From Rhizobium sp. RU36D (GTDB lineage Bacteria > Pseudomonadota > Alphaproteobacteria > Rhizobiales > Rhizobiaceae), in NCBI RefSeq assembly GCF_900176345.1, contig NZ_FWXU01000001.1:124001-188000 (forward strand): a stretch of 64,000 nt of DNA. Reading direction: 5' to 3'. Numbering within the stretch: the stretch's first letter is position 1; each line of letters starts with the position of its first letter. The notes beneath the pieces are model-generated. The model was not told where the DNA came from and did no database searches. It was given only the letters and a program-made list of their open reading frames with translations. Made by a program: the position numbers and the translations under genes. Shown here piece after piece: positions 35,921 through 47,496 of the stretch.

Positions 35921-37213
35921 ATGACCGACACTGACATTTCTCCCACTGCTGCCGTTGACCATTTCCTGTCTTCGCTGAAACGCCCGGTCCGCCTGCTCGT
36001 CGCTATTTCGGGCGGCAGCGATTCCACCGGCCTGCTGCTTGCCCTCGCCAAGGCAATCCGGACCAGAGCCGACAGTGACATCTCCCTCTGCGCTGCAACT
36101 GTAGACCACGCCCTTCGCGCCGCATCGGCCGGCGAAGCGCTCGAGGTCGCAGCCCTTTGCGCCCGTCATTCCATTCCGCATGTGATCCGCCGCTGGGAGG
36201 ATGACAAACCTCTATCGGGAGTGGCCGCTGCTGCGAGGCTGGCGCGATATCGCCTGCTTGCAGATGCGGCCGCCGAACTTCACGCGGATGCCATCGTCAC
36301 CGCCCATACCCGCGACGACCAGGAGGAAACCATCGCCATGCGCAGCGCCCGCAACGGCGACGAGGATGCGCTCGGCCTGGCAGGCATGGCGCCGGCCACG
36401 CTTTACGGCGGCAAGACCTGGATTCTGCGGCCGTTCCTGGCATGCCGTCGCGAAGCCATCAGATCATTCATCCGGCAGGAAGGCGAAGGCTGGATCGACG
36501 ATCCCAGCAACATCGATCCACATTATGAGCGAGTAAGAACGCGGTTTTCGCTCGCATCCATTCCGCCCAAACCGGATCTCACAGCAAAGGCCGCTGAGCG
36601 GCGGTGCAACCTCTCATCAGCCGCCGCCGAGTTGCTGGCAAGCCATGGCACCATCCACGCCAATGCCGTCGCACAATTGGACCACGAGGCGCTGCTCGGG
36701 CGTAACGAGGTCCTGCGCTACATGCTTGGGGGCCTTCTTGCCGTGATTGGCGGCGTCAGCCACCGACCGGGCACGGCGGTCATGGACAAGGTCATGGCCT
36801 TCACGGCTAAAGGCTTCGGCCGCATGACCGCATCCCGATGCCTGCTGCAGCGACGGCGCGAAGGCCTGTTCATCATGCGCGAACACCGCGCCATTTTGCC
36901 GCTGGTGCTGCGGCCCGGCGAGGCCGGCATCTGGGACGGACGGTTTTTTGCAAGGAATGGGGGATCGGTTTCAGCGACGATCGAAACCGGCATTGAAGCG
37001 GAGACGCAGATCGCAGCATACCCCCTTCCCTCCTCGATATCGCGGCACATGGCCCATATCCTGCCGCGAAACGCGCCGGAAGATGTGCAAATCACTGCGG
37101 TTGCGCCGCATTTCGATCAGTTCCTGCCGGAATATGATCTGGCCTTTGCCAATGCCGTTGCGAAGCTGATGGCACGACCGCCCTATCCGCCGCCGCCACG
37201 CGCATCTTGTTAA
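35921..37213 (+). CDS. tilS: tRNA(Ile)-lysidine synthetase
   Basis: A 430-residue PP-loop ATPase that attaches lysine to C34 of tRNA-Ile(CAU), changing it to read AUA. The loop S-G-G-S-D-S-T lies near residues 31-37, and T-A-H-T-R-D-D-Q near 127. The C-terminal tRNA-binding part is divergent, as is common. It sits between cpoB and ftsH, a conserved rhizobial order; no tRNA-Ile(CAT) lies in this window. Confidence 0.92.
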   Translation: MTDTDISPTAAVDHFLSSLKRPVRLLVAISGGSDSTGLLLALAKAIRTRADSDISLCAATVDHALRAASAGEALEVAALCARHSIPHVIRRWEDDKPLSGVAAAARLARYRLLADAAAELHADAIVTAHTRDDQEETIAMRSARNGDEDALGLAGMAPATLYGGKTWILRPFLACRREAIRSFIRQEGEGWIDDPSNIDPHYERVRTRFSLASIPPKPDLTAKAAERRCNLSSAAAELLASHGTIHANAVAQLDHEALLGRNEVLRYMLGGLLAVIGGVSHRPGTAVMDKVMAFTAKGFGRMTASRCLLQRRREGLFIMREHRAILPLVLRPGEAGIWDGRFFARNGGSVSATIETGIEAETQIAAYPLPSSISRHMAHILPRNAPEDVQITAVAPHFDQFLPEYDLAFANAVAKLMARPPYPPPPRASC

Positions 37214-37242
37214 CGGAAAACACCACGAAACTGACGGTTTGC

Positions 37243-37271
37243 CTTGGCAAGGCCGTAGTGGGAACCTATGT
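37243..37271 (+). promoter_or_regulatory. Heat-shock (RpoH) promoter for ftsH
   Basis: CTTG-N18-CCTATGT matches the alphaproteobacterial sigma-32 consensus CTTG-N17/18-CYTATNT. Transcription would start near 37279, about 47 bases before the ftsH ATG. FtsH is a known RpoH target in many bacteria. Confidence 0.6.
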
Positions 37272-37325
37272 TACCTGACAAAGCTGTAGCCGCATCGGTG
37301 GCTGCCTATATTTCCGGGGAGTTCA

Positions 37326-39260
<1,935 letters not shown>

Positions 39261-39285
39261 GCTGCCATAGCACTTGAATTTGGGG

Positions 39286-39312
39286 GCCGCTCGTTAACCA
39301 ACGGGCGGCTTT
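39286..39312 (+). terminator. Intrinsic terminator after ftsH
   Basis: A ten-base stem with one G-U pair (GCCGCTCGTT with AACGGGCGGC) is followed by TTTCTT. The 216 bases between ftsH and glmM hold this and a probable glmM promoter. Confidence 0.65.
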
Positions 39313-39476
39313 CTTACGTTTTGGTAACGGGATATGTTATATTTTGACCGTATTTTACGTGCTGTAGCCGCAAATTTGTGCGATAGCAGCGACGAATTTT
39401 GCTGGATGCGGGCGCAGACCTCCCTGTAGCGGACGGATAAAAGCAGCCTCGCGACCGCCTAACATCAGGAGAGCGA

Positions 39477-40832
39477 ATGACGCGTCGGTATTTCGGAACG
39501 GATGGTATCCGTGGTCAGTCCAATGTCTTCCCGATGACGCCAGACCTTGCCATGCGGGTCGGCATAGCCGTAGGCACGATCTTCCGGCGTGGAGACCACA
39601 GGCATCGCGTGGTCATTGGCAAGGATACGCGCCTCTCCGGTTACATGCTGGAAAATGCCCTGGTGGCCGGCTTTACCGCCGCTGGTCTGGACGTCTTTCT
39701 GCTGGGACCCATTCCGACGCCGGCCGTGGCCATGCTGACGCGCTCATTGCGCGCGGATATCGGCGTGATGATCTCCGCGTCGCACAATCCCTTCGCGGAC
39801 AACGGCATCAAGCTCTTCGGACCTGATGGATACAAGCTTTCGGATGCCATCGAACTGCAGATCGAAGAACTGCTTGACCAGGACATCTATAAGCAGCTCG
39901 CGCCCGCCGAAGAGATCGGCCGCGCCAAGCGCGTCGAGGGCGATATCTATCGCTACATCGAATTCGTGAAGCGCACATTGCCGCGGGATGTTACCCTGAA
40001 CGGCCTGCGCGTTGCCATCGACTGTGCCAATGGTGCCGCCTACAAAGTTGCGCCGCTCGCCCTCTGGGAGCTGGGTGCCGATGTCGTCTCCATCGGCGTT
40101 GAGCCTAATGGTACCAATATCAACCTGGAATGCGGCTCCACGCATCCGGCAGCGTTGCAGAAGAAGGTGCATGAGGTGCGCGCCGACATCGGCATCGCGC
40201 TGGATGGCGACGCTGATCGCGTCATAATCGTCGACGAGAACGGCGCCATCATCGACGGCGACCAGCTAATGGCCGTCATTGCGGAAAGCTGGGCTGCGGA
40301 CCAGACCCTGAAGGGCGACGGTATCGTTGCGACCGTGATGTCCAATCTCGGCCTCGAACGTTTCCTCGCGGACAAGGGCCTCAACCTGGCCCGCACCAAG
40401 GTCGGCGACCGCTATGTCGTCGAACACATGCGCCAGCACAATTACAATGTGGGTGGCGAACAGTCAGGCCATATCGTGCTGTCGGACTTCGGAACGACAG
40501 GCGATGGCCTGGTAGCTGCGCTACAAGTGCTCTCTCGCGTCAAGCGAACCGGCAAGCCGGTCAGCGAAATCTGCAAACGCTTCGAGCCAGTGCCGCAATT
40601 GCTGCGCAATGTGCGTTTCTCCGGCGGCAAGCCGCTCGAGGATGCGGCCGTCAAGCAGGCGATTGCCGATGCCGAAAGCGAATTGGCCAAGCATGGTCGC
40701 CTGGTGATCCGCCCATCGGGCACCGAGCCGCTGATCCGCGTCATGGCAGAAGGCGATGATCGCGGCCAGATCGAGCGTATTGTGAATGACCTCATCGGCG
40801 TCATCGCCAACGTCCGCAGCGCTGCGGCCTGA
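39477..40832 (+). CDS. glmM: Phosphoglucosamine mutase
   Basis: A 451-residue enzyme that interconverts glucosamine-6-phosphate and glucosamine-1-phosphate on the way to UDP-N-acetylglucosamine for murein and lipid A. The phosphoserine loop I-S-A-S-H-N-P-F lies near residues 99-106, the Mg2+ loop D-G-D-A-D-R near 243, and the C-terminal phosphate-binding R-P-S-G-T-E-P near 411. It starts [13 protein letters not shown], typical of the family. Confidence 0.96.
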   Translation: MTRRYFGTDGIRGQSNVFPMTPDLAMRVGIAVGTIFRRGDHRHRVVIGKDTRLSGYMLENALVAGFTAAGLDVFLLGPIPTPAVAMLTRSLRADIGVMISASHNPFADNGIKLFGPDGYKLSDAIELQIEELLDQDIYKQLAPAEEIGRAKRVEGDIYRYIEFVKRTLPRDVTLNGLRVAIDCANGAAYKVAPLALWELGADVVSIGVEPNGTNINLECGSTHPAALQKKVHEVRADIGIALDGDADRVIIVDENGAIIDGDQLMAVIAESWAADQTLKGDGIVATVMSNLGLERFLADKGLNLARTKVGDRYVVEHMRQHNYNVGGEQSGHIVLSDFGTTGDGLVAALQVLSRVKRTGKPVSEICKRFEPVPQLLRNVRFSGGKPLEDAAVKQAIADAESELAKHGRLVIRPSGTEPLIRVMAEGDDRGQIERIVNDLIGVIANVRSAAA

Positions 40833-40852
40833 CGGACGTTTACCCTGCGGCG

Positions 40853-40887
40853 ATCCTCAAGGCGAACTGAACAGCAGCCTTGAGGAT
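40853..40887. terminator. Strong hairpin between convergent glmM and DUF2171 gene
   Basis: ATCCTCAAGGC (40853-40863) and GCCTTGAGGAT (40877-40887) form a perfect 11-base stem with a 13-base loop. There is no T run, so it may be an mRNA end stabiliser or a Rho-assisted terminator rather than a classical intrinsic one. Confidence 0.5.
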
Positions 40888-40906
40888 GGCAACCGCGCCG
40901 CCGAAC

Positions 40907-41140
40907 TTAGTTCAGCGACTGCCATTCGTTGCGGACTTCATCCGCATTCTTCGCCAGATGCACGTGGCTTTCGATGCGCTCCACCCAGGCGAGCGGGATG
41001 AGGTGGTGCTTGCCGTCGGGCGAATCCGTCTTGGTCAGCTTGATGCGGCTGGCACCGTCCATGTGATCGACGGTGCCGACCTGGGCGCCATCGGCGGCCA
41101 TGACGGGCATATGTTCGCGAATCTGTTCTGCAGAGATCAT
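40907..41140 (-). CDS. DUF2171-family protein
   Basis: A 77-residue soluble protein matching DUF2171: it starts M-I-S-A-E-Q-I-R-E-H-M and continues V-G-T-V-D-H-M-D-G, D-S-P-D-G-K-H-H and I-P-L-A-W-V-E-R-I. These PRC-barrel-like proteins have no established function. A GGAG-type site precedes the ATG. The upstream EcfG-type promoter suggests induction in the general stress response. Confidence 0.85.
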   Translation of the reverse strand: MISAEQIREHMPVMAADGAQVGTVDHMDGASRIKLTKTDSPDGKHHLIPLAWVERIESHVHLAKNADEVRNEWQSLN

Positions 41141-41180
41141 CGGATATCCTCCTTTGCGGGGTGAGTTCGTGCCACCTTTG

Positions 41181-41206
41181 AACGCGCGACGCTACACAAC
41201 CGTTCC
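41181..41206 (-). promoter_or_regulatory. EcfG/RpoE2-type general stress promoter for the DUF2171 gene
   Basis: On the minus strand GGAAC (41206-41202), 17 bases, then CGTT (41184-41181) match the EcfG consensus GGAAC-N16/17-CGTT. The -10 element lies 41 bases before the ATG. The 311-base gap 41141-41451 otherwise shows no gene. Confidence 0.65.
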
Positions 41207-41451
41207 TCCGAAAATCGCAGTCGCGATGCTGCCAGTGACGTCTTTTTCTCGCATCGCCCCACTCTGATCATGATTGCCTGCCAATCCTGAAAATGCCGTT
41301 CGGCACCTGTTACTTCTTGAACATAATCCCCCCGCCGCGCGTGGGGGTGAGTGACCAACGCCCTGGCGAAAAGCCTGGGCGGGGATGGGTGCTGCGCGAC
41401 TTGCTGTCACCGAAGGCGTGACGGCAGCATCGTTCGGAAGAGGATAGAGGG

Positions 41452-43275
41452 TTGCACGAATTCTACGCAGTGACGCTGATTGCCACGGCCCTCGTTCTTC
41501 TGGCTGCCTTTTCGAGCATGATCGCCTTTCGGTTCGGCGCGCCGCTGCTGCTGCTGTTCCTGTTGATCGGGCTCGGCGCCGGCGTCGACGGCCTGGGCAT
41601 CGATTTCTCGAACTTCCCGCTGGCCTATATCGTCGGCTCGCTTGCGCTGGCCGTCATCCTGTTTGATTCCGGATACGGCACCTCGCTGCAGTCCTTCAGG
41701 ATGTCCGCCGCTCCGTCCCTGACGCTCGCCACGGTCGGGGTGCTGCTCACCACGCTGCTGTTCGGCCTGATGGCGAGCCTGATCCTTGGCCTCACCTATT
41801 TAGAAGGCATGCTGCTCGGCGCGATCCTCGCCTCGACCGATGCGGCGGCCGTGTTCTTCCTGCTGCGCATTGGCGGCATCAATATTCGCGACCAGGTGCG
41901 ATCCACGCTGGAGGTGGAATCAGGCACCAACGACCCCATGGCGATTTTCCTGACCATTGCCCTTGTCGAAGTTATCTCAGCCGGACAAGGCTATGCCGGC
42001 CTCAATCTCGATCTTCTCCTGTTGTTCGTGGAGCAAATGGGCCTAGGCCTGCTCTTCGGTTTGATGGGTGGCGCCCTGATTGTCCTGGTTCTAAGGCGTA
42101 TGCGGATAGAGCCGGGCCTGGCACCAATCTTCATGCTGGCGCTGGCGCTGCTGGTCTTCGCCTTCACCGGTATCGTCGGCGGCAGTGGATTCCTCGCTGT
42201 CTATGTCGCCGGCATCTATGCCGGTTCGCGCAAGCTGCCGGCGGGCTCGGCCATCCGCCGGTTCCAGGATGGCATGACCTGGCTTGCCCAGATCATCATG
42301 TTCCTGCTGCTGGGGCTGCTCGCCACCCCCTCGCAATTCCCGGAGATCCTCTTGCCCGCAATCCTGCTCGGCCTGTTCCTGGTGTTCATCGCCAGGCCAA
42401 TTGCGGTCTGGCTCTGCCTTCTGCCCTTCAGCTTTACGCAGCGGGAAACCGGCTTCATCGCCTGGGTCGGGCTGCGCGGCGCCGTCTCCATCCTGCTCGG
42501 CATCCTGCCAATCCTCGGAAATCTCGAAAACAGCCACATCTATTTCAACACGGCCTTCATCGTCGTCATGATCTCCCTGATCGTCCAGGGTTGGACCATC
42601 AAGTCCATGGCTAGCCGGCTCGGGCTAATCGTGCCGCCACGCATCGGCGCGATCGATAAGGTGGAACTAGACCTGCCCGGTGCCGCCAACCACGAATTGC
42701 TGGCCTACCGTGTCGTTGCCGGAAGCCCCATCCTGTCGGGCGAGCGCATCCCGCGCTGGGCCATGCCATCCCTGGTCATCCGCGATGGCAAATCGATGCG
42801 CTACCAATATGCCGGGCGCCTGCGGGAAAATGATCAGGTCTACCTCTTCATCGCTCCCGGATACTCCCCCCTGCTCGACCGGCTATTTGCCGGCCGCGCC
42901 GCGGTGACCAAGGATGATAGCGAATTTTTCGGCATGTTCACGATCCAACCGCAACGTCCTGCCGAGGATCTGGATGCGGCCTATGGTCCCGGCCTGATTT
43001 CGGAAAGCGAACGTGGCAAGACGGTGGCCGAACTGATGGAGTCCCGGCTTGGCGGGCGGGCCGAATATGCCGACCGGGTGCGGCTGGGCAAGCTGATCCT
43101 GATCGTGCGCGATACCGACGAAACCGGCAGGATCTCCGCCGTCGGTATCTCGATGGAGGTCATGGAACCGGTAACGAAAGTGCCGATCTTCCTCAATATC
43201 AGAGAGATGGCGCATGCGCTGCGTGATGCGATCCGCCGTATCAGGGCCCGCCGAAGGGCCGCGGCTTCATCCTAA
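41452..43275 (+). CDS. Potassium/proton antiporter, CPA1 family, with C-terminal regulatory domains
   Basis: A 607-residue inner-membrane protein of the NhaP2/CvrA type. About 12-13 helices span residues 1-400, with the ion-binding A-S-T-D-A-A-A-V and E-V-E-S-G-T-N-D-P motifs near 125-165. The cytoplasmic tail (about 410-600) carries a TrkA-C-like segment (L-A-Y-R-V-V-A-G-S-P) and a CorC/HlyC-type region. It expels K+ or Na+ in exchange for protons. The start is a TTG preceded by AGAGGA; an ATG at 41518 would cut into the first helix. Confidence 0.87.
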   Translation: MHEFYAVTLIATALVLLAAFSSMIAFRFGAPLLLLFLLIGLGAGVDGLGIDFSNFPLAYIVGSLALAVILFDSGYGTSLQSFRMSAAPSLTLATVGVLLTTLLFGLMASLILGLTYLEGMLLGAILASTDAAAVFFLLRIGGINIRDQVRSTLEVESGTNDPMAIFLTIALVEVISAGQGYAGLNLDLLLLFVEQMGLGLLFGLMGGALIVLVLRRMRIEPGLAPIFMLALALLVFAFTGIVGGSGFLAVYVAGIYAGSRKLPAGSAIRRFQDGMTWLAQIIMFLLLGLLATPSQFPEILLPAILLGLFLVFIARPIAVWLCLLPFSFTQRETGFIAWVGLRGAVSILLGILPILGNLENSHIYFNTAFIVVMISLIVQGWTIKSMASRLGLIVPPRIGAIDKVELDLPGAANHELLAYRVVAGSPILSGERIPRWAMPSLVIRDGKSMRYQYAGRLRENDQVYLFIAPGYSPLLDRLFAGRAAVTKDDSEFFGMFTIQPQRPAEDLDAAYGPGLISESERGKTVAELMESRLGGRAEYADRVRLGKLILIVRDTDETGRISAVGISMEVMEPVTKVPIFLNIREMAHALRDAIRRIRARRRAAASS

Positions 43276-43373
43276 AATACCGCCGCCCTCGCCTTGCATC
43301 AAAGGTCAGGCGTAGTAATGTCCGCGCGAACAGCTGAAGCTCCCTTCAACATTTCGAACCGACGGATGGAACC

Positions 43374-44576
43374 ATGCCGGCTTTCAAGACAATCGACGAC
43401 ATCTCCGACATCGCGGGCAAGCGCGTCCTCGTTCGCGTGGACCTCAACGTACCCGTGACGGACGGCAAGGTCAGCGATACCACGCGCATCGAGCGCGTTG
43501 CCCCGACTATCAAGGAACTGTCGCACAAGGGTGCAAAGGTCATCCTGCTCGCGCATTTTGGCCGGCCCAAGGGCGAGCCGGTGGCGGACCAATCGCTGTC
43601 GCTGATCGCGCCGGCCGTCGAGGAAGTCCTCGACCAGAATGTGACTTTTGCCACGGATTGCATCGGCTCTGCCGCGGCAGATGCCATCGCCAAGATGCAG
43701 AACGGCGATATCCTCCTGCTGGAAAACACCCGTTTCCACAAAGGCGAGGAAAAGAACACGCCCGAATTCACGGCGGAACTGGCCAAGAACGGCGACATCT
43801 ATGTCAATGACGCCTTCTCGGCAGCCCACCGCGCCCATGCCTCGACCGAGGGCCTCGCCCATCTCCTGCCTTCCTACGCCGGCCGCACCATGCAGGCAGA
43901 GCTGGAAGCACTGGAAAAGGGCCTCGGAAATCCCGTCCGTCCGGTCGTTGCCATCGTCGGTGGCGCAAAGGTCTCGACCAAGATCGACCTCCTGTCCAAC
44001 CTCGTGAAGAAGGTGGACGCGCTGGTCATCGGCGGCGGCATGGCCAACACCTTCATCGCCGCCCAGGGCATTGATGTCGGCAAGTCGCTGTGCGAGCATG
44101 ACCTTGCCGAGACCGCGCGCTCCATCATGGAAACCGCCAAGGCCTCGGGTTGCGCCATCGTGCTGCCGGTCGATGGCGTGGTAGCCCGCGAGTTTAAGGC
44201 TGGCGCCGCCAATGAGACCGTCGACATCCAGTCGATCCCGTCAGATGCCATGGTGCTCGATGTCGGCGCTAAGTCCATCGAAGCCGTCAACGACTGGATC
44301 AGCAAGGCCTCGACACTGGTCTGGAACGGCCCGCTCGGCGCATTCGAGATCGAGCCCTTCGACACCGCAACCGTGGCGGCGGCAAAGCATGCCGCAGCCC
44401 GCACGGTCGAGGGCAAGCTGACCTCGGTGGCCGGCGGCGGTGACACGGTATCCGCCTTGAATCATGCCGGCGTTGCCGATGACTTCTCCTATGTCTCGAC
44501 GGCCGGCGGTGCTTTCCTGGAATGGATGGAAGGCAAGGAACTGCCGGGCGTGGCCGTGCTGGCCAAGAGCGCCTGA
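43374..44576 (+). CDS. pgk: Phosphoglycerate kinase
   Basis: A 400-residue two-domain kinase that makes ATP from 1,3-bisphosphoglycerate. The N-terminal R-V-D-L-N-V-P motif is near residue 22, the substrate-site H-F-G-R-P near 62-66, and the nucleotide-site G-G-D-T-V-S-A near 363. It stands upstream of the class I aldolase gene on the same strand. gap and tkt lie 6-9 kb away on the opposite strand. Confidence 0.96.
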   Translation: MPAFKTIDDISDIAGKRVLVRVDLNVPVTDGKVSDTTRIERVAPTIKELSHKGAKVILLAHFGRPKGEPVADQSLSLIAPAVEEVLDQNVTFATDCIGSAAADAIAKMQNGDILLLENTRFHKGEEKNTPEFTAELAKNGDIYVNDAFSAAHRAHASTEGLAHLLPSYAGRTMQAELEALEKGLGNPVRPVVAIVGGAKVSTKIDLLSNLVKKVDALVIGGGMANTFIAAQGIDVGKSLCEHDLAETARSIMETAKASGCAIVLPVDGVVAREFKAGAANETVDIQSIPSDAMVLDVGAKSIEAVNDWISKASTLVWNGPLGAFEIEPFDTATVAAAKHAAARTVEGKLTSVAGGGDTVSALNHAGVADDFSYVSTAGGAFLEWMEGKELPGVAVLAKSA

Positions 44577-44646
44577 GCTATCCTCTAGGGCCGGCCACGT
44601 GCCGGCCCTCACACATTAACTGTCTTTAAAATATTTAACAGATTTC

Positions 44647-44698
44647 AAACGATTGAAATGATTTCAATCGTTTCAAGTACTTAAGGGAACGTTTCCCT
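44647..44698 (+). promoter_or_regulatory. Two inverted repeats upstream of the aldolase gene
   Basis: A perfect 13-base dyad (44647-44659 and 44661-44673; arms AAACGATTGAAAT and its complement around one G) is followed by AGGGAA-CGT-TTCCCT (44684-44698). Central CG steps and A/T-rich arms resemble LacI- or FruR-type operators. The sites lie 170-220 bases before the aldolase ATG in an AT-rich region. Confidence 0.6.
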
Positions 44699-44865
44699 AG
44701 AATTAAACTTCTGTTATCGCCCCATGGTAGCCCTTTGGAGACGTTGAAACGCCGCAAACTTTTGTGGCTTTCAATGCGGGCGCTGAACAATTCGACAGGC
44801 CGATTGTTCATCAAATCAGGGATCAATGAGCGCGTAACGCGCCATTTTAGCGATAGGAGTGAGAC

Positions 44866-45762
44866 ATGGTGAACGCGAAGATGTTGGACAAGATCAGATC
44901 GGCGCCGGGATTCATTGCGGCGCTGGATCAGAGCGGTGGTTCAACACCCGGAGCGTTGCGTCTCTATGGCATCTCCGAGTCGGACTACAATGGCGATGAC
45001 GAGATGTTCCAGCTGGTGCATGCCATGCGCGTGCGCATCATGAGCGCGCCTGCCTTTTCCGGCGACAAGGTGATCGGCGCGATCCTGTTCGAGCGCACCA
45101 TGGATGGCGACGTGGAGGGCGAGCCTGTTCCCTCCTATCTCTGGGAAAAGCGCGGCGTTGTACCCTTCTTGAAGGTCGACAAGGGCCTGATGGCAGAAGA
45201 AAACGGCGTGCAGCTGATGAAGGCTATGCCGGATCTCGATCCCCTGCTCATTCGCGGCCGCGAAAAGGGCATTTTCGGCACCAAGATGCGCTCGGTCATC
45301 GCCAATGCCGACAAGGCCGGCATCGCCGCCGTGGTCAAGCAACAGTTCGAAGTGGCCCGCCAGATCATCGGCCAGGGCCTGATGCCGATCGTCGAGCCGG
45401 AAGTCTCCATCAAGAGCCCGACCAAGCAGGAAGCAGAAGCCATCCTGCGCGATGAGATCGTCAACCAGCTCGACAAGCTGCCGTCTGGCGAAACCGTGAT
45501 GCTGAAGCTGACGATCCCGACGGTGGCCGACTTCTATGCGCCCCTGGTTGACCACAAGTCCGTGGTGCGCGTCGTGGCGCTCTCCGGCGGCTACTCGACC
45601 GTCGATGCCTGCGAAAAGCTGAGCCACAACCGCGGCATGATCGCAAGCTTCTCCCGTGCCTTGGCAGAAAACCTGCGCGTCAGCATGACCGATGCCGAAT
45701 TCAATGCCAGCCTGTCGGACACGATCGACCAGATCTACGGCGCAAGCGTCAACAAGCACTGA
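44866..45762 (+). CDS. fda: Class I fructose-bisphosphate aldolase
   Basis: A 298-residue Schiff-base aldolase that cleaves fructose-1,6-bisphosphate to glyceraldehyde-3-phosphate and dihydroxyacetone phosphate. The N-terminal A-A-L-D-Q-S-G-G-S-T-P block and the lysine-bearing V-M-L-K-L-T-I-P-T (about residue 209) are typical of this bacterial class I branch. The ATG is preceded by TAGGAG. A 289-base upstream region holds strong inverted repeats, so the gene probably has its own regulated promoter rather than reading through from pgk. Confidence 0.92.
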   Translation: MVNAKMLDKIRSAPGFIAALDQSGGSTPGALRLYGISESDYNGDDEMFQLVHAMRVRIMSAPAFSGDKVIGAILFERTMDGDVEGEPVPSYLWEKRGVVPFLKVDKGLMAEENGVQLMKAMPDLDPLLIRGREKGIFGTKMRSVIANADKAGIAAVVKQQFEVARQIIGQGLMPIVEPEVSIKSPTKQEAEAILRDEIVNQLDKLPSGETVMLKLTIPTVADFYAPLVDHKSVVRVVALSGGYSTVDACEKLSHNRGMIASFSRALAENLRVSMTDAEFNASLSDTIDQIYGASVNKH

Positions 45763-45810
45763 GCGAACGGCCTCGGCGGCATCTCAACTGCGAATATCCT
45801 GAGCACGATC

Positions 45811-45842
45811 CCAAGTCCCGCCATCGCGGGGCTTGATCTTTA
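45811..45842. terminator. Intrinsic terminator after the aldolase gene
   Basis: Nine-base stem AAGTCCCGC/GCGGGGCTT (one G-U pair), loop CATC, then GATCTTT. It lies between the aldolase gene and a convergent small gene. Confidence 0.65.
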
Positions 45843-45868
45843 TGCGCCTCGTGCGTGCATGGCCGACA

Positions 45869-46027
45869 CTACGGACGGATCAGCAGCGTCACGGACCAGA
45901 TCACGAACGCGATGATCGCGATTTTCCAGAAGTCGCTGCGCTTGTAGAAGCCGGGAACGCCGAACGGCTTGATCACCTGCACCAGCATGGCCAGCATCAG
46001 AAACCCGGCAACGGCCTTTCCTAGCAT
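45869..46027 (-). CDS. Small two-helix membrane protein
   Basis: A 52-residue protein starting M-L-G-K-A-V-A-G-F and ending L-L-I-R-P. Two hydrophobic stretches (about residues 4-20 and 34-50) flank P-F-G-V-P-G-F-Y-K-R-S-D-F-W. A GGAGAAGGA ribosome binding site precedes the ATG. The sequence looks protein-like (codon use as in neighbours, clear topology) and I believe similar short proteins exist in other rhizobia; the function is unknown. It is convergent with the aldolase gene and divergent from the MFS gene. Confidence 0.65.
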   Translation of the reverse strand: MLGKAVAGFLMLAMLVQVIKPFGVPGFYKRSDFWKIAIIAFVIWSVTLLIRP

Positions 46028-46198
46028 CGGAACACGTCCTTCTCCGGATGTTAACCCCGCCCGTCATAAGCTGGTCAAGATTACGAGCCACGAAACCGGC
46101 ATTACCGGATAAACCCTAGGACTCGCCGGCGCAATATTTCGTTTCGCCGCGCGTCGCAATCCATGCCGTCCTTGCCAGCCACGAATGAAGTCAAGATC

Positions 46199-47485
46199 AT
46201 GAGACGAAACCTCCTGCCAGTCCTGGCGCTCCTGTCCGGCACGCTCTTCCTGTTTTTGGGAAATGGCTTGCACGGCCTGCTCCTACCAGTCAGAGGCTCG
46301 GCAGAAGGCTATTCCAACGAGGTTCTCGGCCTTCTCGGCACGACCTGGGCCACTGGCTTCGTCATGGGTTGCTTCTTTGCCCCGAAGCTCGTGATGCGGA
46401 TCGGCCATGTCAGGGCTTTTTCTGGCTTCGTCTCTGTGATCGCCATCATCTCGCTGTCCACCGGCATCATCGTCGACCAGTACTGGTGGGTCGCCGTACG
46501 CGTCCTGACGGGCTTCTGCACCGCCGGCACATCCATGATTGTGGAAAGCTGGCTGAATGAACGCGCCACCAACGAAAGTCGCGGCACGATCTTCTCCTTC
46601 TATATCTCCATCACCCTGATGGGCGTCGTGGCCGGACAGATGCTGCTGCCGGTTGCCGACAGCATGACCACCATCCCCTTCATGCTCTGTGGCATCTTCT
46701 ATTGCCTCGCGATGCTGCCGACCACCCTTTCGACCGCAGCCTCCCCGCAGCCGCTGAAATCGGTGAAGCTGGATTTGAAAAGTCTCTACCGAAACTCGCC
46801 GGTATCCTGCGTCGGCATATTGCTCATCGGCATCGCCAATGGCGCGTACGGCACGCTCGGAGCGGTGTTCGGCGCCCGCGCGGGCATGAGCGGTGGAACA
46901 ATCGCGGTCATGCTGAGCCTCACCATCTTTGCCGGGGCCATAATGCAGTTCCCCGCAGGCCGGTTCTCGGATGCCATCGACAGGCGCTACGTGCTTGCCG
47001 CCCTGTCCTCCATAGCCGCGCTCGCCGCCGTTCTGCTGGTGGTGTTGCAGCCAGAGGCCACGCCCCTGGTCATCGCCCTCGTCGTGCTCTACGGCGCCGC
47101 GGCCAATGCGCTCTATCCAATCGCGGTTGCCCATGCCAATGACTTTGCCACCGCCGACGATTTCGTCAAAGTGTCGGGTGGACTGCTGCTTCTCTTCGGT
47201 ATCGGCACGATTATAGGCCCGACCGTTGGCGGACCTGTGATGACGGCGCTCGGACCTCACGCACTATTTGCAGTGACCGCACTGGCCCATATCGCGCTGA
47301 CGGCATACGCTCTGCGGCGCACCAGGATCCGGGCGGCCATACCGGCGGGTCACCGCGGCAATGTACCAAGCATTCCCGTGGCAGGATCGCCCGTCAGCAC
47401 GCCGGAAAGCCTGAGGCTTGATCCCCGGGCGGCGCCGCTTCGCGGCCAACCCGGCGAAAACGAAACGCCAGACAGCACCACGTAA
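46199..47485 (+). CDS. MFS transporter, YcaD-like
   Basis: A 428-residue inner-membrane permease with about 12 helices over residues 8-385. The first-half signature between helices 2 and 3 (F-A-P-K-L-V-M-R-I-G) and the helix 5 W-L-N-E-R motif match the MFS group that includes E. coli YcaD. The substrate is unknown. The C-terminal 45 residues are a hydrophilic Pro-rich tail. The start at 46199 (M-R-R-N-L-L-P) places the first helix correctly; an ATG at 46163 is the alternative. A DUF1192 gene follows after 11 bases. Confidence 0.85.
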   Translation: MRRNLLPVLALLSGTLFLFLGNGLHGLLLPVRGSAEGYSNEVLGLLGTTWATGFVMGCFFAPKLVMRIGHVRAFSGFVSVIAIISLSTGIIVDQYWWVAVRVLTGFCTAGTSMIVESWLNERATNESRGTIFSFYISITLMGVVAGQMLLPVADSMTTIPFMLCGIFYCLAMLPTTLSTAASPQPLKSVKLDLKSLYRNSPVSCVGILLIGIANGAYGTLGAVFGARAGMSGGTIAVMLSLTIFAGAIMQFPAGRFSDAIDRRYVLAALSSIAALAAVLLVVLQPEATPLVIALVVLYGAAANALYPIAVAHANDFATADDFVKVSGGLLLLFGIGTIIGPTVGGPVMTALGPHALFAVTALAHIALTAYALRRTRIRAAIPAGHRGNVPSIPVAGSPVSTPESLRLDPRAAPLRGQPGENETPDSTT

Positions 47486-47496
47486 AGGATCGTCCC

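Noticed and set aside
44635..44826. 63-codon minus-strand frame upstream of the aldolase gene
   Set aside because: It crosses the strong inverted repeats and has no homology or convincing ribosome binding site; the stretch is better read as regulatory.
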